A stretch of DNA of 64,000 nt, taken from NCBI GenBank assembly GCA_034440575.1, contig JAOTOL010001284.1:1-64000 (forward strand). Direction: 5' to 3'. The notes below the pieces were generated by a model that did no database searches, was not told where the DNA came from, and saw nothing but the letters and a program-made list of their open reading frames with translations. Position 1 is the stretch's first letter. Each line of letters starts with the position of its first letter. Below are positions 1-12,000 of this stretch, piece after piece. Source of the DNA: Imbricaverruca yamaguchii. Lineage: Eukaryota > Arthropoda > Thecostraca > Neoverrucidae. Position numbers and translations under genes: made by a program.

Positions 1-185
1 AGCTACACCAAGTGAGCCACGTCGCCACCGTACCGAAGCCGGGTCAATGGAGCGACAGACGTCACAGCTCTCCGCCGCACGCGCTGCCGCCCGCGTGACG
101 TCGTGATGCGTCTCGCCGCGCAAAGTAGAGCGTTCGGCGAACCCAGGGTGCCCAGCCAGCTCATGCACCGTCCGGACCAGCTCAA
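1..185 (-). pseudogene. G1 integrase N-terminal zinc-binding region, partial
   Basis: On the minus strand the sequence reads VRTVHELAGHPG followed about 24 residues later by SCDVCRSID. The H-x4-H and C-x2-C pairs match the HHCC zinc-binding fold at the N terminus of retroviral and gypsy integrases. The catalytic D,D-35-E core would follow to the left and is outside the window. Position after RNase H is the gypsy pol order and rules out the copia order. Confidence 0.7.
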
Positions 186-364
186 CTAGCGCGTTCTCAG
201 CACTGATGTACCCGCGTGCTGCACCTCCAGCGACCGTCGTCTCCAGTCTCCTCGCAGGCGACAGCGCCCCCCGGCACGCCGTCAGTTACCACCGGACCGC
301 GCAGCCACACCTTCGGCACTCGAAGTGAGAATGTCCGCTCGGTTCTCCTCTGACCGCACCAGTG

Positions 365-663
365 TCACCGACGCAGTGAGCTCGAATTCATCCACGAGCT
401 CTCGAATGACGAAACGCGGCGGCGAATCAGCATCTCACTTGCTGCGCGCGTTCGGAGGCGAGCACGTCCACTCAATGCATCATCCACCCAGCGGTAGACG
501 GTGGCAGAGTCAGTTCTCAGCTCAACCTCCTTCGCACCCCAGGCAATGGCCAGATTCATACCGCGGACGGCAGCATCTAACTCAGCCATGTTGATGTGCG
601 TCTCCGCTGAGCCGCCCGGTCGTAGCCAGCACGCGTCCTCCATCACGCCGTCCTCCGGCGTCT
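365..663 (-). pseudogene. G1 RNase H domain
   Basis: The frame directly after the RT carries an RNase H-like segment: ETHINMAELDAAVRGMNLAI contains the active-site Glu in a helix, and LRTDSATVYRWV contains the second Asp. The first Asp appears to be in the preceding frame, IVWADASSIAAGVL at about 664-710, so the domain spans a frameshift. It would degrade RNA in the RNA:DNA hybrid during G1 replication. The end of the domain blends into low-confidence sequence towards 365. Confidence 0.7.
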
Positions 664-1667
664 CTATAAAACGCCGGCCGCTATCGAGCTGGCATCGGCC
701 CAGACGATCGCGCGGTCCCCGCTCCAGCACCACGGGCCTCGCGCCGGGTCAGCATCCGCCAGCCGCTTCCACACGTGGGCGATCTGGCCGTGCAGGGCCG
801 CGTCGTCAGTGGTGTCATCCCAGCCGCTGGTGACTTCGTTCACGTGCCGCTTCAACCAGGCAGCGGCCGGCCTCAGCCAGCCGCAGACAGGCAGGTGGGC
901 TGTCAGCCGGCCGCACCATGCGAAAACAGCACGGCGAGTCACCCGGTCCGGCGGACTCGGGATGTCGCCGTCGCGCGACCACTGCAGCTCGCCAGCAGCG
1001 CGCTGCACGCGCAGCCCCAGCATCCGGGCGCCGTCCTCAGCCCGCGCTGGTGGCTTGCACTCCAACCCGAAGCGTTTGAAGTGCTCCGCCACGTGTTCGG
1101 CGCTGACGATGTCCTCATCGACGAGTAGGTCGTCGACATATGGAGAGACTGCTCGCTCCACGGCCGGGTTCTGCGCCAAGACGACCCGGACAACAGCCTT
1201 CATCACAGCCGGCGCCACATTCAGACCGAATCCAAGCCGCGTTAGGCTGTACCGCCGACCGCGAATGATGACTGTTTGGTACGGCCAAAGCCGTCTGTCG
1301 AGTCGCAGCTGCAGGTACGCCCGCCTCAAATCCACCACGGCGACGCGCCGGCCATGTCGGCGCCACCTACGCAGGTGCTCAGCACAGACGTCGGCGTCAG
1401 CAGTATAAGCCGCCACGTGACTGTTAAGCTCCGCATGTCGAGCACTGGGCGCACCTTCTTCGCCTGTGGTACCGCCATCAGAGGCACAAGCCCCCGTGGC
1501 GAACCATCCCTCTGCTCATCGTAAGGCTGCAGCCAGCCATTTTGCAGCCAGCTTTCAAGTTCCTTATCGTACTCCTGTCGCACAGATGGGTTTATCTTGT
1601 ATTCGGACACGCTGTTTGTGAGACACGCCGGCCCGACCCCATTTGCCCACTTCCATGCGACGGTCAA
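664..1667 (-). pseudogene. G1 reverse transcriptase, frameshifted
   Basis: Two overlapping frames make up the RT. The upstream frame (1,667 to about 1,400) has LESWLQNGWLQPYDEQ and VRPVLDMRSL, the fingers region. The downstream frame (from about 1,416) has motif A VVDLRRAYLQLRL, then LTRLGFGLNVAPAVMK and the catalytic motif SPYVDDLLVDE, so the YxDD aspartates are present. The C-terminal part continues into a connection-like segment (VFAWCGRLTAHLPVCGWL). I place this in the gypsy group but cannot name the clade. One frameshift near 1,400 breaks it. Confidence 0.8.
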
Positions 1668-2009
1668 GCCCCCGAGTCGTTGTCAAATTCTGCCGTGAAG
1701 TCTTTAGCGTCCACCTTCAGCTCAGTCACTGAGCCCCGCCGGTCGCGCTCGCCTGAGCCGGTCACGCCGGTCGCGCTCGCCTGAGCCCGTCGACTGCGGG
1801 CGCAGAGTCCGACGCTTCACGGGTCGCGACTGCGCCCGCCAGCGCACCGCCGGCAGCAGGGCATTGCGTTGAGCCGAGCTGAACGTCCCTTGGTGATCCC
1901 ACTCGCACCTCCCAACCTGACGATGCCGCTCATGGCAAGCACCAAGTCCACCCCATGGGACGAGCCGCCACCACCAAAGTCGTGAGCGCTACCTGGCGGC
2001 CTTCAATGC

Positions 2010-2321
2010 TCACTGTGACTTCACCGATGCCCTTGCCAGCAGAGCATCACCTCCTATTGTAGTAAGTACAACACGCCGGGGCGACCACCGTCTGCACCGA
2101 TCCACATATACAATGTTATCGGTGCAGCCGGTGTCCACAAGCACGTCGCAAGGCCGCCCGTCCACCACCATCTTCAGCACTGGTAGCGCGCCTCTCACTG
2201 CACGGGAGACGGCGCTGGCGCTGAGCGCCGCTCCCCGGGCCGTTTTCCCTCCGGACAGGCTGCAGCCAGGTGATCCAGTGAACCACACATCCAGCAGCGG
2301 CGTCCTCGCCGGCGTCTCGGG
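2010..2321 (-). pseudogene. G1 CCHC zinc knuckle and aspartic protease
   Basis: A gag-type knuckle lies at 2,255-2,296: CWMCGSLDHLAAAC fits C-x2-C-x4-H-x4-C. In another frame it is followed by the start of a retroviral-type protease, VLVDTGCTDNIVY at about 2,120, with the catalytic Asp-Thr-Gly triad. The protease would cut the G1 polyprotein. The knuckle and protease are not in the same frame, so this is decayed. The flap and the C-terminal half of the protease fall between here and the RT and are not clearly readable. Confidence 0.75.
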
Positions 2322-2998
2322 TCACGCGCAGACAGATCTCGCTCCCCACTCCCGGCTGGTCGTCCCGCCACGCGCTGCCGCCGCCGCCGATGCGACTCGC
2401 TCGTCGCTCAAGACAGCACGGGTGCGCGCCAAAACACCCACCAGGTCAAGGGCCTCTGCGCGCGAGCCGGCTCGAATGGTCTGGCGCACGGCATCGGGTA
2501 GACCAGCGACGAAGGCGCAGGAGAGTGCTTGGTCCGGTATGCCACCGAAGAGGGTCGCCAACCGCCGGAGATCCGCCAAGTACACATCAGCTGACTCTCC
2601 CAGTTGAAGGCGTCGGCTGACAAAGGCGTCATACGCCGCGTGTTCATCAAGAGCGAAGGCTGAATACAACACCGCGCGCACAGCTTCTAACGAGCGGCGA
2701 CTCTCCGCCGATAACTGCGACCACACGGCGAATGCCCCGCCGGTCAGCCGCAGGGCAGCACTGTTGCCAAAGCGACGCCGCGCAGCTCGCACAACATTTC
2801 TGCACGCATCCACCACTCCACGACGTCTGCAGTCCCGTCATATTCCGCTATGACGCGCACATCGAAAGGCACCACCACCGACCGGTACTGCCACCATCTG
2901 GTCGCCAGGCATATTTGCCGAAATAGCTTGTATCTGCTGTATTGCCGTAGATGCCTTCCACGGAACCTCACACTGCCGGCCTCCACGCCCACCGGCAA
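2322..2998 (-). pseudogene. G1 gag (capsid-like), frameshifted
   Basis: This is the structural gag region of G1. The N-terminal part (to about 2,750) reads EYDGTADVVEWWMRAEML in one frame, then the frame changes and the capsid-like part continues with LTGGAFAVWSQLS and ADLRRLATLFGG. A tryptophan-rich 'F.G..D..EW' start, a 'L.G.A..W..L' helix and a later 'YL.DLRRLA' segment are the usual landmarks of metavirid gag. A run of helix-forming Arg/Ala/Glu residues fills the middle. At least two frameshifts mean no intact protein is made. Confidence 0.75.
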
Positions 2999-3018
2999 AC
3001 ACTCCCGCGCCCCCGCCG

Positions 3019-3050
3019 GCCCCCCCCCCCGGCCCCCCCCCCCCCCGGGG
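3019..3050. repeat. Poly-C tract
   Basis: Two long runs of C separated by GG and ended by GGGG. It sits between G1 and the inverted LINE 5' piece. The purine strand could adopt G-quadruplex structure, and the exact length may be uncertain in any assembly. Confidence 0.9.
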
Positions 3051-3159
3051 CATTACCCCGCCACAGGGCGGTACAGTTACCTACACTCCCCGCTCGTTTC
3101 CGTCTCTGAACCGGGGGCACACACACCAAGCAGGGCACCCAGCCAACGAGCACACCCTC

Positions 3160-3602
3160 CACTGCTTTGAAAACAAGTGTGCGAAAGCTATGGGTTTGCA
3201 CACTACAATTGGTCACGCGCCCATGCCCCTCGCGGATTTGGCCAGTCTGGTCCTTCCGAGAAGTCCCAGGATTTGAGTTTAGATTAGGATTTGCCATGTA
3301 GTATGATTCTATTCGGCTTCTCGTGACACCCCACCCCCTGGGGGCTCAACTGGGAGGACGCCTTGATCCCGCGAACGGGAGGACGCCAGGTGAACGAGAA
3401 ACTATACGGGGCAGGCGACACCATCACCCGGTCGGGGGAGAGAAGCTCACCACCCCGACCAGGATCCAGCGCCACCCACCCCTTGACCCCGGCCGGCCGG
3501 GCCGGCAGGCACTGGGAAACCCAGGCCCCCAGCCCGAGGCGACCAGCCACTTGGCCCGCGTGAGGCCCCACGGGCCCGCCCGCCCCTCCGGGATATCAGG
3601 AG
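3160..3602 (-). mobile_element. Inverted 5' piece of LINE copy L1 (5' UTR and start of ORF1)
   Basis: Read on the minus strand this matches the start of the full-length copy L4 (about 14,220-14,665): the same GC-rich 5' UTR, with shared stretches such as GGGGCCTCAC, CTGCCGGCCCGGCCGG and GTCAAGGGGTGGG, then an ORF1 start at about 3,297 (MANPNLNSNPGTSRKD against MASQNSKTLPGPRDSG in L4). Homology fades near LVFKAVEG at about 3,160. It lies head to head with the 3' part of L1, which begins at once on the other strand. Confidence 0.85.
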
Positions 3603-6316
3603 TACTGGCACTGGCAGAAGTACGTCGGGGGCCTCAGCTCATCCACACCCTCAACGGAGGTGTGGTCGCGCATAAAGCGCATATCCGGAAAATTCTGCTC
3701 CGCTCCGCTACCTGTCCTACAAGTTGCAGGACGCCGCATTATGCATCCAGGTGAAGTAGCGAGGGAACTTGGCCGCGCGTTATACAAACGCAGCAGGTCC
3801 GGAAATGAGCACCCAGATTTCCAGCGTCATCGCTCCCAGAGCGAGAAAGTAAGGCTGGACTTCTCCACATCAAAACGGCTGGTCTATAACGACCCATTCA
3901 CGAATGCAGAGCTAACCTCGGCAGTACTTTCATTACGGGATGTGTCGGAAGGTCCCGATAAAATTCACAACGAAATGTTGCGTCATTTACCTCCATGCGC
4001 TCAAGTCGCTTTGTTATCGGTGTTCAATTTACTATGGAAAAGAGGTAATTTTCCGGAAGCCTGGAGAGAGGCAACTATAGTTCCTCTTCTCAAACCAGGC
4101 AAGGATGGGCATGATCCACTCCACTATCGCCCGATTTCGCTGACATCCTCACTATGTAAACTAATGGAGAAAATGGTTAATGTTCGCCTGTCATGGTACT
4201 TGGAAGACAGAAAGATTCTAGCAAATTCGCAGTGTGCTTTTAGGAAGAATCGCGGTACGATAGACCATCTTATTACCCTCGACACTGCCATACGTGCTGC
4301 TTTTATAAAGAAACGACATGTTGGAGCTGTGTTTTTGACATTGAGGACGCGTTCGATACGGCATGGCGTTATGGCATACTTCTAAAAATACATGAATGCG
4401 GCCTCCGTGGCCCGCTTGCTCTCTTTCTCCAAAACTACTTAAAAGATCGTCGGTTTCGAGTCCGCATCGGCAACCATTTTTCAGAATGGTTCCGGCAGGT
4501 GAATGGGGTGCCGCAGGGCGGCGTGCTTAGCGTGCCTCTGTTTGCCCTCTTGATCAATGACATCGGCAGTGCGTTGCCGCCGTCTATCTGTAGCTCGCTT
4601 TTTGCCGACGACTTCGCTATTTGGACGTCGAGCACCTCAGCACCGGCCATGCAAAGGCAGCTACAACTTGCTGTCTCCCGCCTGGAGCGATGGGCAAACA
4701 TGAGTGGTTTCCGATTTTCAACATGCAAGACTGTGGCCACTCATTTCTGTCGGCGTCAAGGCTGTCGAAACATGGAAGTCAGGCTGTATCGGTCGCAAAT
4801 CCCTACGAGACCGGTGGTTAGATTCCTTGGTGTTCTCCTCGACTCTCGCTTAACATATCGGGACCACTTTAAAATGCTTCGTGACAAGTGTTTTAAAACT
4901 CTGAATATTCTTAAGGTGGTTTCACGTACCTCATATGGTGCCGACAGGCCCACATTGCTGCTTTTATACCGATCTTTAATCCGGTCTAAGCTCGACTATG
5001 CGTGTTTTGTGTATGACGGTGCGTGTGCAACAGTGAAGCGAACGCTAGACACCATTCACCACACTTCGCTACGTATTGTTACCGGTGCTTTTCGTACGTC
5101 ACCAGCAGTGAGTCTTTTAGCAGAAGCCAACGAGCCTAGTCTTGCTATGCGTCGCGAATTACTTGGGATGCGCTATGCATGCAAGCTGCGCCAGTTTCCC
5201 GAACACCCCACATATCGGTCCGTGTTTTCCCGACGTATCCTTGCTCTGTTCAGGGGGATGCGCCGGGGAACATCTGTTCCTTTCTGTGTTAGGATCCGCG
5301 CCCTGTTCGAGAACAGTGGCATACGCTTGAGTGGAGTAGTGCGTCTGGATACTTTAAAAACTCCTCCCTGGAGACTGGTCGCCCCAGATATTGATTTATC
5401 GCTGGCATGCACGAGAAAAGGTGATGTCGTTCCTGCAGAACTCAAATCCAGAGCACTGGAACTGATTACGTCATACGGAGACCACACGTCGACGTATACG
5501 GATGGTTCTAAAACGGGCACCGGTGTTGGCAGTGCCTTTGTGACAGACAATGCAACTCGAACGTTTTCGCTTCCAGCGAATGCATCAGTCTACACCTCAG
5601 AGTTGGTTCCAATCAATAAAGCTCTGTGTTTTATTGAGGTTGGGCATGCTACACTACATGCGATATACAGCGACTCGCTCAGCAGCCTATTGGCGCTCAA
5701 AGGGTTTTATCCACAAAACCCAGTAGCACAAGACATTTTAACTAGGCTCACGTTGCTCAACACTATAGGTAAGAAAGTAGTATTCTGTTGGCTCCCAAGC
5801 CACGTGGGAATCGTCGGAAATGAGGCTGCGGATGTCGCAGCGAAGCGCGGCGCTGAATGTCCACGCACTCGACGTCTACCTCTCCCTGCGAGGGACTTTT
5901 TCCCAGACATTAAGATTTCGGTTATAAAGAAATGGGAAGCCAGCTGGGAGTGCATGACTCATAATAAGTTGAAGAGAGTCAAACATCGTCTCGGTGAGTG
6001 GCCATCATCATCACATAACATCAGACGCAACGAGGTGGTGCTGTGTCGCTTACGAATAGGCCACACATTCGACACTCACAGTTACCTTCTCAGCGGTGAC
6101 GAAAGGCCATTATGTCAGATGTGTCATGCTTTCCTATCAGTACAACACATATTGGTTGCGTGCCCCAGACTTGCACATGCGCGGAGACGCCACTTCGGTC
6201 GCACTACACTATCGCTACGGGAAGTATTGGGGGATGAATCCCCGTTTATACAATCGGGACAGTTATTCCGTTTCCTCTCAGAGGTTAGGTTTTCTGTGGT
6301 ATATACGCCCCATTAA
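3603..6316 (+). pseudogene. L1 ORF2: RT, RNase H, C-terminal zinc motif; one frameshift
   Basis: The first frame has WSRIKRISGKF, VPLLKPGKDGHDPLHYRPIS and FRKNRGTIDHL. One T is missing near 4,335, where other copies read GAVFFDIEGAYDTTWR. The second frame then runs to the stop with NGVPQGGVLSVPL, the catalytic LFADDFAIW, SKTGTGVGSAF (RNase H), WLPSHVGIVGNEAADVAAK and the end motif LCQMCHAFLSVQHILVAC. L1 has FADD at the catalytic box, while L3 and L4 have FVDD and L2 has YVDD. Apart from the frameshift and the lost endonuclease the coding sequence is well kept. Confidence 0.9.
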
Positions 6317-6442
6317 TGCGATGACATATATGTTGTAAAACCATGATGGATGGGATGTACGTCATGGCAATGGATTATGTGTCGCATCTAGTACCCTCCG
6401 TCAGTTTCGCCTTTAAAAACTTGATATGACTGAAGCTGTTAT

Positions 6443-6475
6443 GGGCGCTGCATGACCTCTGCAGTCGATGCGCCC
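6443..6475 (+). promoter_or_regulatory. LINE 3' hairpin (L1)
   Basis: GGGCGC pairs with GCGCCC; inside, CTGCA pairs with TGCAG around a short loop. TTA before and TAA after extend the stem. It is probably the 3' recognition structure for the element's reverse transcriptase, by analogy with other LINEs (inference). Confidence 0.75.
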
Positions 6476-6484
6476 CTAAACCCC

Positions 6485-6503
6485 AATAACTAACTAACTA
6501 ACT
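6485..6503 (+). repeat. (TAAC)n tail of L1
   Basis: A short tandem repeat follows CCCCAA and ends L1. The next base begins the coding sequence of L2, so L2 is joined directly to this tail. Confidence 0.85.
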
Positions 6504-8879
6504 AGCCGAAGGACCCGATGAAGTGCACAATGAGCTGCTGAAGCACCTGCCTTCCTCTGTGGTCGCGGAGCTTTTACGTACCTTCAACCTGATATGGACT
6601 AATGGCGAGTACCCTCCATCGTGGTGCGAAGCTACAGTTATCCCACTGTTGAAACCTGGGAAACGTGGCCTGGACCCCTTAGATTATCGTCCAATCTCTC
6701 TGACGTCTGCATTAGGTAAACTAATGGAGAAACTCGTGAATGGACGCCTGTCCTGGTTCTTAGAAAAAATAGCATATTCGTAAACACGCAGTGCGGCTTT
6801 CGGAAGAACAGGAGTACCATTGACCATATTTTAACACTGGACACCGAAGTACGCATCGCTTTTAAGAGGAAGCGACATCTAGGCGCGGTGTTTTTTTGAC
6901 ATAGAAAAGGCTTACGACACCACGTGGCGTAGAGGAATCCTGCTGAAGATCCACAAGCACGGAATTCGAGGACGACTTGGTACCTTTTTACAAAACTTCC
7001 TAGCAAATCGATGTTTTCGTGTACGTGTCGGTAACTGCCTGTCGAATTGGTTTATTCAAGAGAACGGAGTCCCACAGGGAAGTGTCCTGAGTGTGACCCT
7101 TTTCGGGGTGATGATCAACGATATTGGGTACTCGCTTCCTGTGACCATTGGGCGCTCCTTATATGTTGATGATTTCGCCATATGGTCATGTGCCTCACGT
7201 ATACCGCCGATGGAGCGACAGCTACAGTTAGCAGTCAGGTGCTTGGAGAAATGGGGAAACACGAATGGATTCCGCTTCTCTACAGCGAAAACCGTTGCCA
7301 TACACTTCTGTCGCCGCCGTGTATGTCCCAACATGAAAATCATGCTGTACGGACAGTTGATACCGGTGCAACCGGTAGTGAGATTACTGGGGGTGGAATT
7401 TGATTCACGCTTGACATACCGACAACATCTTAAAACGCTACGAGCTAGGTGTGCAACTACTTTAAATATCTTAAAATGTGTGGCTCGTGCGACCTATGGA
7501 GCAGACCGCGCATCGCTGCTTCTGCTATACCGATCGCTTGTTCGGTCAAAGCTTGACTACGCGTGTTTTATTTATGACGGAGCTTCTTTGACGAATAAAC
7601 GCACATTGGATGCAGTCCACCACTCTGCCCTTCGTATCATCACGGGTGCATTTCGTACCTCTCCAACGGCGAGTCTCCTTGCGGAAGTTCACGAATTTCC
7701 ACTCTCTCTGCGGCGTGAACAGCTTGGCATGCGATATGCTTGTAAGCTACGGCAATATCCGGACCACCCAGCTTACACCCATGTATTTTCCCACCGGATA
7801 GTAACGCTGTTCTCAAACGAACACCCTGCGAGAGCAGTCGCCTACGGAGTGAGGATGAGACGACTTTTTCTGAGAGCGGTCTCCGGCTCCAGGGAGTTAG
7901 ACGGACTGAGCACATTTCAACGCCTCCCTGGGAACTGATCACACCGGAAGTTGACACCTCCCTCGCCTACACAAAGAAATCCGATATTACACCACATGAA
8001 TTCAGAGCAATTGCCATGGAACACATTGAATGTTACACTGGATTTGTTCCAACATACACCGATGGATCCAGAACTGAGACCGGCGTAGGCAGCGCTTTTA
8101 TTACAGGTACTGTGGTGAGAAGCTTTTCCATTCCAGCACATGCTTCTGTGTATTCTTCCGAGCTGATTGCCATTCTGAAAGCTATCTGTTTCATCGAAGT
8201 ATCAGATCATCTACTCCACATTATTTTGACGGATTCTTTAAGTAGCCTTTTAGCGTTGAGGACACACAATCCGTCAAACCCCATTTTACGTGACATCTTA
8301 ACTCGTCTCACCAGTGTGTACCAGACAGGTAAAAGAGTGGTGCTATGTTGGATCCCGAGTCACGTGGGCATCCCAGGAAATGACCTTGCTGATGCTGCTG
8401 CAAAACGCGCGACGCAAGCTCCATGTTCACGAATTCTACCACTCCCTGCCCGTGACCACTTTCGAACCATTTCTGACTTTATGCTCACAAAGTGGCAAGG
8501 CTCGTGGAACGCAATACCCGACAACAAGTTGAAGGCGATCAAGAATCTCCTCGGAAAATGGAGTTCGTGCTCGCGTAGGATCAGGCGAGATGAGGTGGCA
8601 CTATGTCGCTTGAGAATTGGACATACATATGCCACTCACTCTTACTTGCTAACTGGTGATGACGTACCACGTTGCCCCAGATGTCACGCCCGCCTATCTG
8701 TGCGGCATGTCTTGCTATCCTGTCCCGGCTACGAGGAGGAGCGTAAACGTCACTTTGGGCGTGCTCAGTCCTTGTCACTCAGCGAGGTTTTAGGCAACGA
8801 CTCGGATATTGTTCGATCAGGGCGACTATTTGACTACCTCGCTGAAATATCATTTTCAGTAATATATGCACCAAGTTGA
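6504..8879 (+). pseudogene. L2 ORF2: RT and RNase H with three frameshifts
   Basis: Fragments in order are LLKPGKRGLDPLDYRPIS (RT), a lost A near 6,768 in LEKNSIF, an extra T near 6,893 just before the motif A aspartate (DIEKAYDTTWR), ENGVPQGSVLSVTLF, the catalytic LYVDDFAIW, an extra T near 7,868, then RNase H with PTYTDGSRTETGVGSAF, SSELIAILKAI, LTDSLSSLLAL and WIPSHVGIPGNDLADAAAK. The C-terminal zinc motif CPRCHARLSVRHVLLSC is intact. All three frameshifts are single-base changes at homopolymer runs, which is ordinary decay or could be sequencing error in a long-read assembly. Confidence 0.88.
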
Positions 8880-9000
8880 AAATGTTGAATGTTGCGAAGT
8901 TTTATTTTTTATGTACGATTCGTTGTGTCGACTATTATTCTGCAAGCTTAACTAGCTAGGATGTGTGATATATCGACGTGTAAGTAAGTTGTATTGTTAT

Positions 9001-9033
9001 GGGCGCTACATGACCAATGTAGTCGATGCGCCC
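9001..9033 (+). promoter_or_regulatory. LINE 3' hairpin (L2)
   Basis: GGGCGC and GCGCCC form the outer stem. CTACAT pairs with ATGTAG inside around GACCA. The inner pairs differ from L1 at positions that keep pairing. A (TAAC)n tail follows at 9,043-9,057. Confidence 0.75.
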
Positions 9034-9057
9034 TTAAGCCCTAATAACTAACTAACT

Positions 9058-12000
9058 CTCCCTTCCTGCTGCAGATCTCCATCTCCTAATGCTGGAACTC
9101 CCTCCCCCAGTTTTACTGTTGGGAGACTTTAACGCACACCATACCGTATGGGGATGTTTCGCCACAAACTTACGTGGCCGCCTCTTAGAATCCTTCATTC
9201 ACGACGAAGCCCTCTGCCTTTTAAACACAGGATCCCAGACACATATTGCCCCCCCATCCGGAAATAAGTCTGTTTTAGATCTAAGTCTGTGCAGCCCTCA
9301 GCTGTTTCAATCTTTCACTTGGTCGGTGGCCGACGACCCATTGGGCAGCGACCACTTTCCGGTATGGTTGGCTTACCAAGATGAATTAGTCCTTAGGCCG
9401 AGACCAAGGCGATGGAATTTAAAAAAGGCCAAATGGACCGACTTCGAGAATAGACTTGAAGCAAATTTTTCTGCCAATTCTCTCTGTTTGCCACAATCCA
9501 TAGAAGAATTTACCTTAGTACTCATCAACTGTGCTATTGTTTGCATCCCAAGAACTACTGATGCCCCCCGACGTTCCGCAGTCCCATGGTGGACGGACGA
9601 GTGCGGAAGCGCCATTCGTGCACGCAAACGGGCATTCAGAGCATTCAACCACAACTGTACCGACGAAAATCGCATAGCGTTTCTTCGTGCCAGAGCCTCT
9701 TCTCGTCGAACTTGCCTGGAAGCCAAACGGGTATACTTCCGCTCCTTTTTAAACACTCTCACCCACCGAACACCAGTCGCCCAAATATGGACGCGTATTA
9801 ACAGGATCGCGGGAAAGTTCTCGTCCACACCACTGCCTGTACTGCAGGTAGGAAGTCGGGTCATCTCTGATCCTTCCGTCGTGGCTAATGAAATTGCACG
9901 TGCGCTATCGGAACGCAGCCGAGAGGGAAGCTTTGAGCCACAAATCGCACGCCCCCAAGCCCGCCACGAACGACCTCCAATAGACTTTTCAACCACCGAG
10001 ATACTTTCATACAACGCACCATTCACCGCGACTGAGCTGCTTTCCGCCGTGAATGCCCTACGGAGTGTATCTGAGGGCCCTGATGAAGTGCACAACGACA
10101 TGCTAAAACATCTTCCTCCCAATGCGCTCCACGTGCTTTTAGGACTTTTCAACGGACTATGGGAAAGAGGAGGCTTTCCACCCTCATGGCGAAAAGCAAC
10201 AATAATTCCGATTCTGAAGCCTGGCAAGAGTGGATCTGATCCAATACATTACCGACCCATCGCCCTCACCTCATCATTATGCAAACTCATGGAGAGAATG
10301 GTGAACGTACGTTTGATGTGGTTTTTGGAGCACTCAAAAATTTTTACAAACGCGCAGTGTGGTTTTAGAAAGAACCGCTGTACAGTTGACCATATTTTAT
10401 CACTAGACACAGTGATACGAACAGAGTTTCAGCGCAAACGACACATTGGCGCTGTCTTCTTCGACATTGAGGGCGCGTATGATACGACTTGGCGACGTGG
10501 CATTCTTCTAAAAGTTTTTAGGCACGGTATACGCGGACATATGGGGAAATTTTTGCAAAACTTCCTAGCCGACCGATCCTTCTGTGTCCGAGTGGGGAAT
10601 CGGTACTCTGATAGCTACCCACAACCTAATGGTGTTCCACAGGGCAGCATTTTGAGCGTTCCCCTGTTCGGAATTATGATTAATGACATCGGCGACAACC
10701 TCCCATCTACCATCGGGCGATCGTTGTTTGTGGACGACTTCGCCATTTGGTGTCCTGGTTCGAAGGTCTCCTCCATGGAAAGGCAGCTCCAGTCTGCCGT
10801 AACACGACTACAGCGATGGAGTTCGGCCAACGGGTTCCACTTTTCAACTTCTAAAACTGTCTGTATTCATTTCTGCCGGCGGCGACAGTGTTCCCGGGAT
10901 CTGTCGCTTAGCCTCTATAGAGAGACCATCCCTTGCAAATCGGTGGTTCGTTTCCTTGGAATTCACTTTGATACGCGACTTTCGTACAAGGAACATTTTA
11001 AGGTCATACGTGAGCAATGTTTTAGATCTATGAACATCTTAAAATGCATATCTCGTACTACATATGGGGCGGACAGGAGAACCCTGCTTGTCTTGTATAG
11101 ATCCTTAATTCGCTCAAGACTGGACTACGCTAGTTTTGTGTATGACTCTGCAAGCGATTCCACCAAGCGTACTTTAAATACGATACACCACTCTTCACTG
11201 CGCATCGCTACTGGAGCATTCCGCACCTCGCCAACAGCGAGTCTCCTTGTTGAAGCAAACGAACCATCGCTCGCCATGCGCCGTCAGATGCTGGGCATGC
11301 GGTATGCTATCAAGCTGGCACAGTTTCCCGACCACCCCACATATCAAGCGGTCTTTTCATCTCGTAACTTCCGTCTGTTTCAACACAGACGGCCTTCATA
11401 TATGAATCCGTTCTGTGTAAGAATTCGATAACTATTCCAGGAGAGTGGGATCAGGCTGCGTGGTGTCCTCCGGACAACACAAATCAGAACTCCCCCATGG
11501 GAATTGACCTCCCCAAGTATTGATCTCTCTGTAGCCGAAACATGTAAACAAAGTACCACATGCATAGAATTGCAGGCACGAGCCCTCGAAACCATCTGGT
11601 CGTACGAGGGGTATACAGCCACATACACCGATGGCTCTAAAACTGATACAGGCGTCGGAAGCGCTTTTGTATATAGTAATACTACTCGGGGTTTTACACT
11701 GCCACAGCATGCATCCGTTTTCACAGCAGAACTGGTGGCTATTGCCAAGGCTCTTTCTTTTATCCAGGTAGGCGACGGAGATCTACACCTGATCTTGTCT
11801 GATTCTCTCAGTAGTCTTATGGCCCTGAAACGATTTAACCCCCCTAACCCCAAGATACAAGACATACTGTTGCTCATTTCTTCCCTAGCTCGGGAGGGGA
11901 AAAGTGTGGTACTGTGTTGGATACCAAGCCACGTTGGAATTATTGGAAACGAGCTCGCGGACGCTGCAGCTAAACGCTCAGCGAATGCACACTGTACGCG

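Larger units (their letters stand above)
1..2998 (-). mobile_element. Decayed Ty3/gypsy-type retrotransposon G1 (3' part beyond window)
   Basis: Read on the minus strand, gag, a CCHC knuckle, an aspartic protease, reverse transcriptase, RNase H and the integrase zinc domain follow each other in gypsy order from about 2,998 down to 1. Each domain is in a different frame from the next, so the polyprotein is broken by several frameshifts. I see no LTR or primer-binding site, so the element boundaries are unknown; the integrase core would lie left of the window. Its gag and RT are unlike those of G2 and G3, so it is a separate family. Very high GC and CpG content distinguishes it from the AT-rich DNA further right. 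Confidence 0.85.
3603..6503 (+). mobile_element. LINE copy L1 (I-like non-LTR element), 5' truncated
   Basis: The sense part of L1 starts inside ORF2, between the endonuclease and reverse transcriptase, at a point equal to about residue 331 of the L4 ORF2. It runs through RT, RNase H, the C-terminal zinc motif, a 3' UTR with the family hairpin and a (TAAC)n tail. The 5' end of the element is present but inverted on its left, with about 2.9 kb of internal sequence missing between the two pieces. Confidence 0.88.
6504..9057 (+). mobile_element. LINE copy L2, 5' truncated
   Basis: This is the same family as L1, L3 and L4. It begins inside ORF2 at EGPDEVHNELLKHLP, at the start of the RT domain, and continues to a 3' UTR, hairpin and (TAAC)n tail. 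It lies head to tail with L1, with no spacer between the L1 tail and the first L2 codon. Confidence 0.88.

Noticed and set aside
365..2998. Plus-strand frames opposite G1
   Set aside because: They are shadows of the GC-rich gypsy coding sequence on the minus strand; recognisable domains are all on minus.
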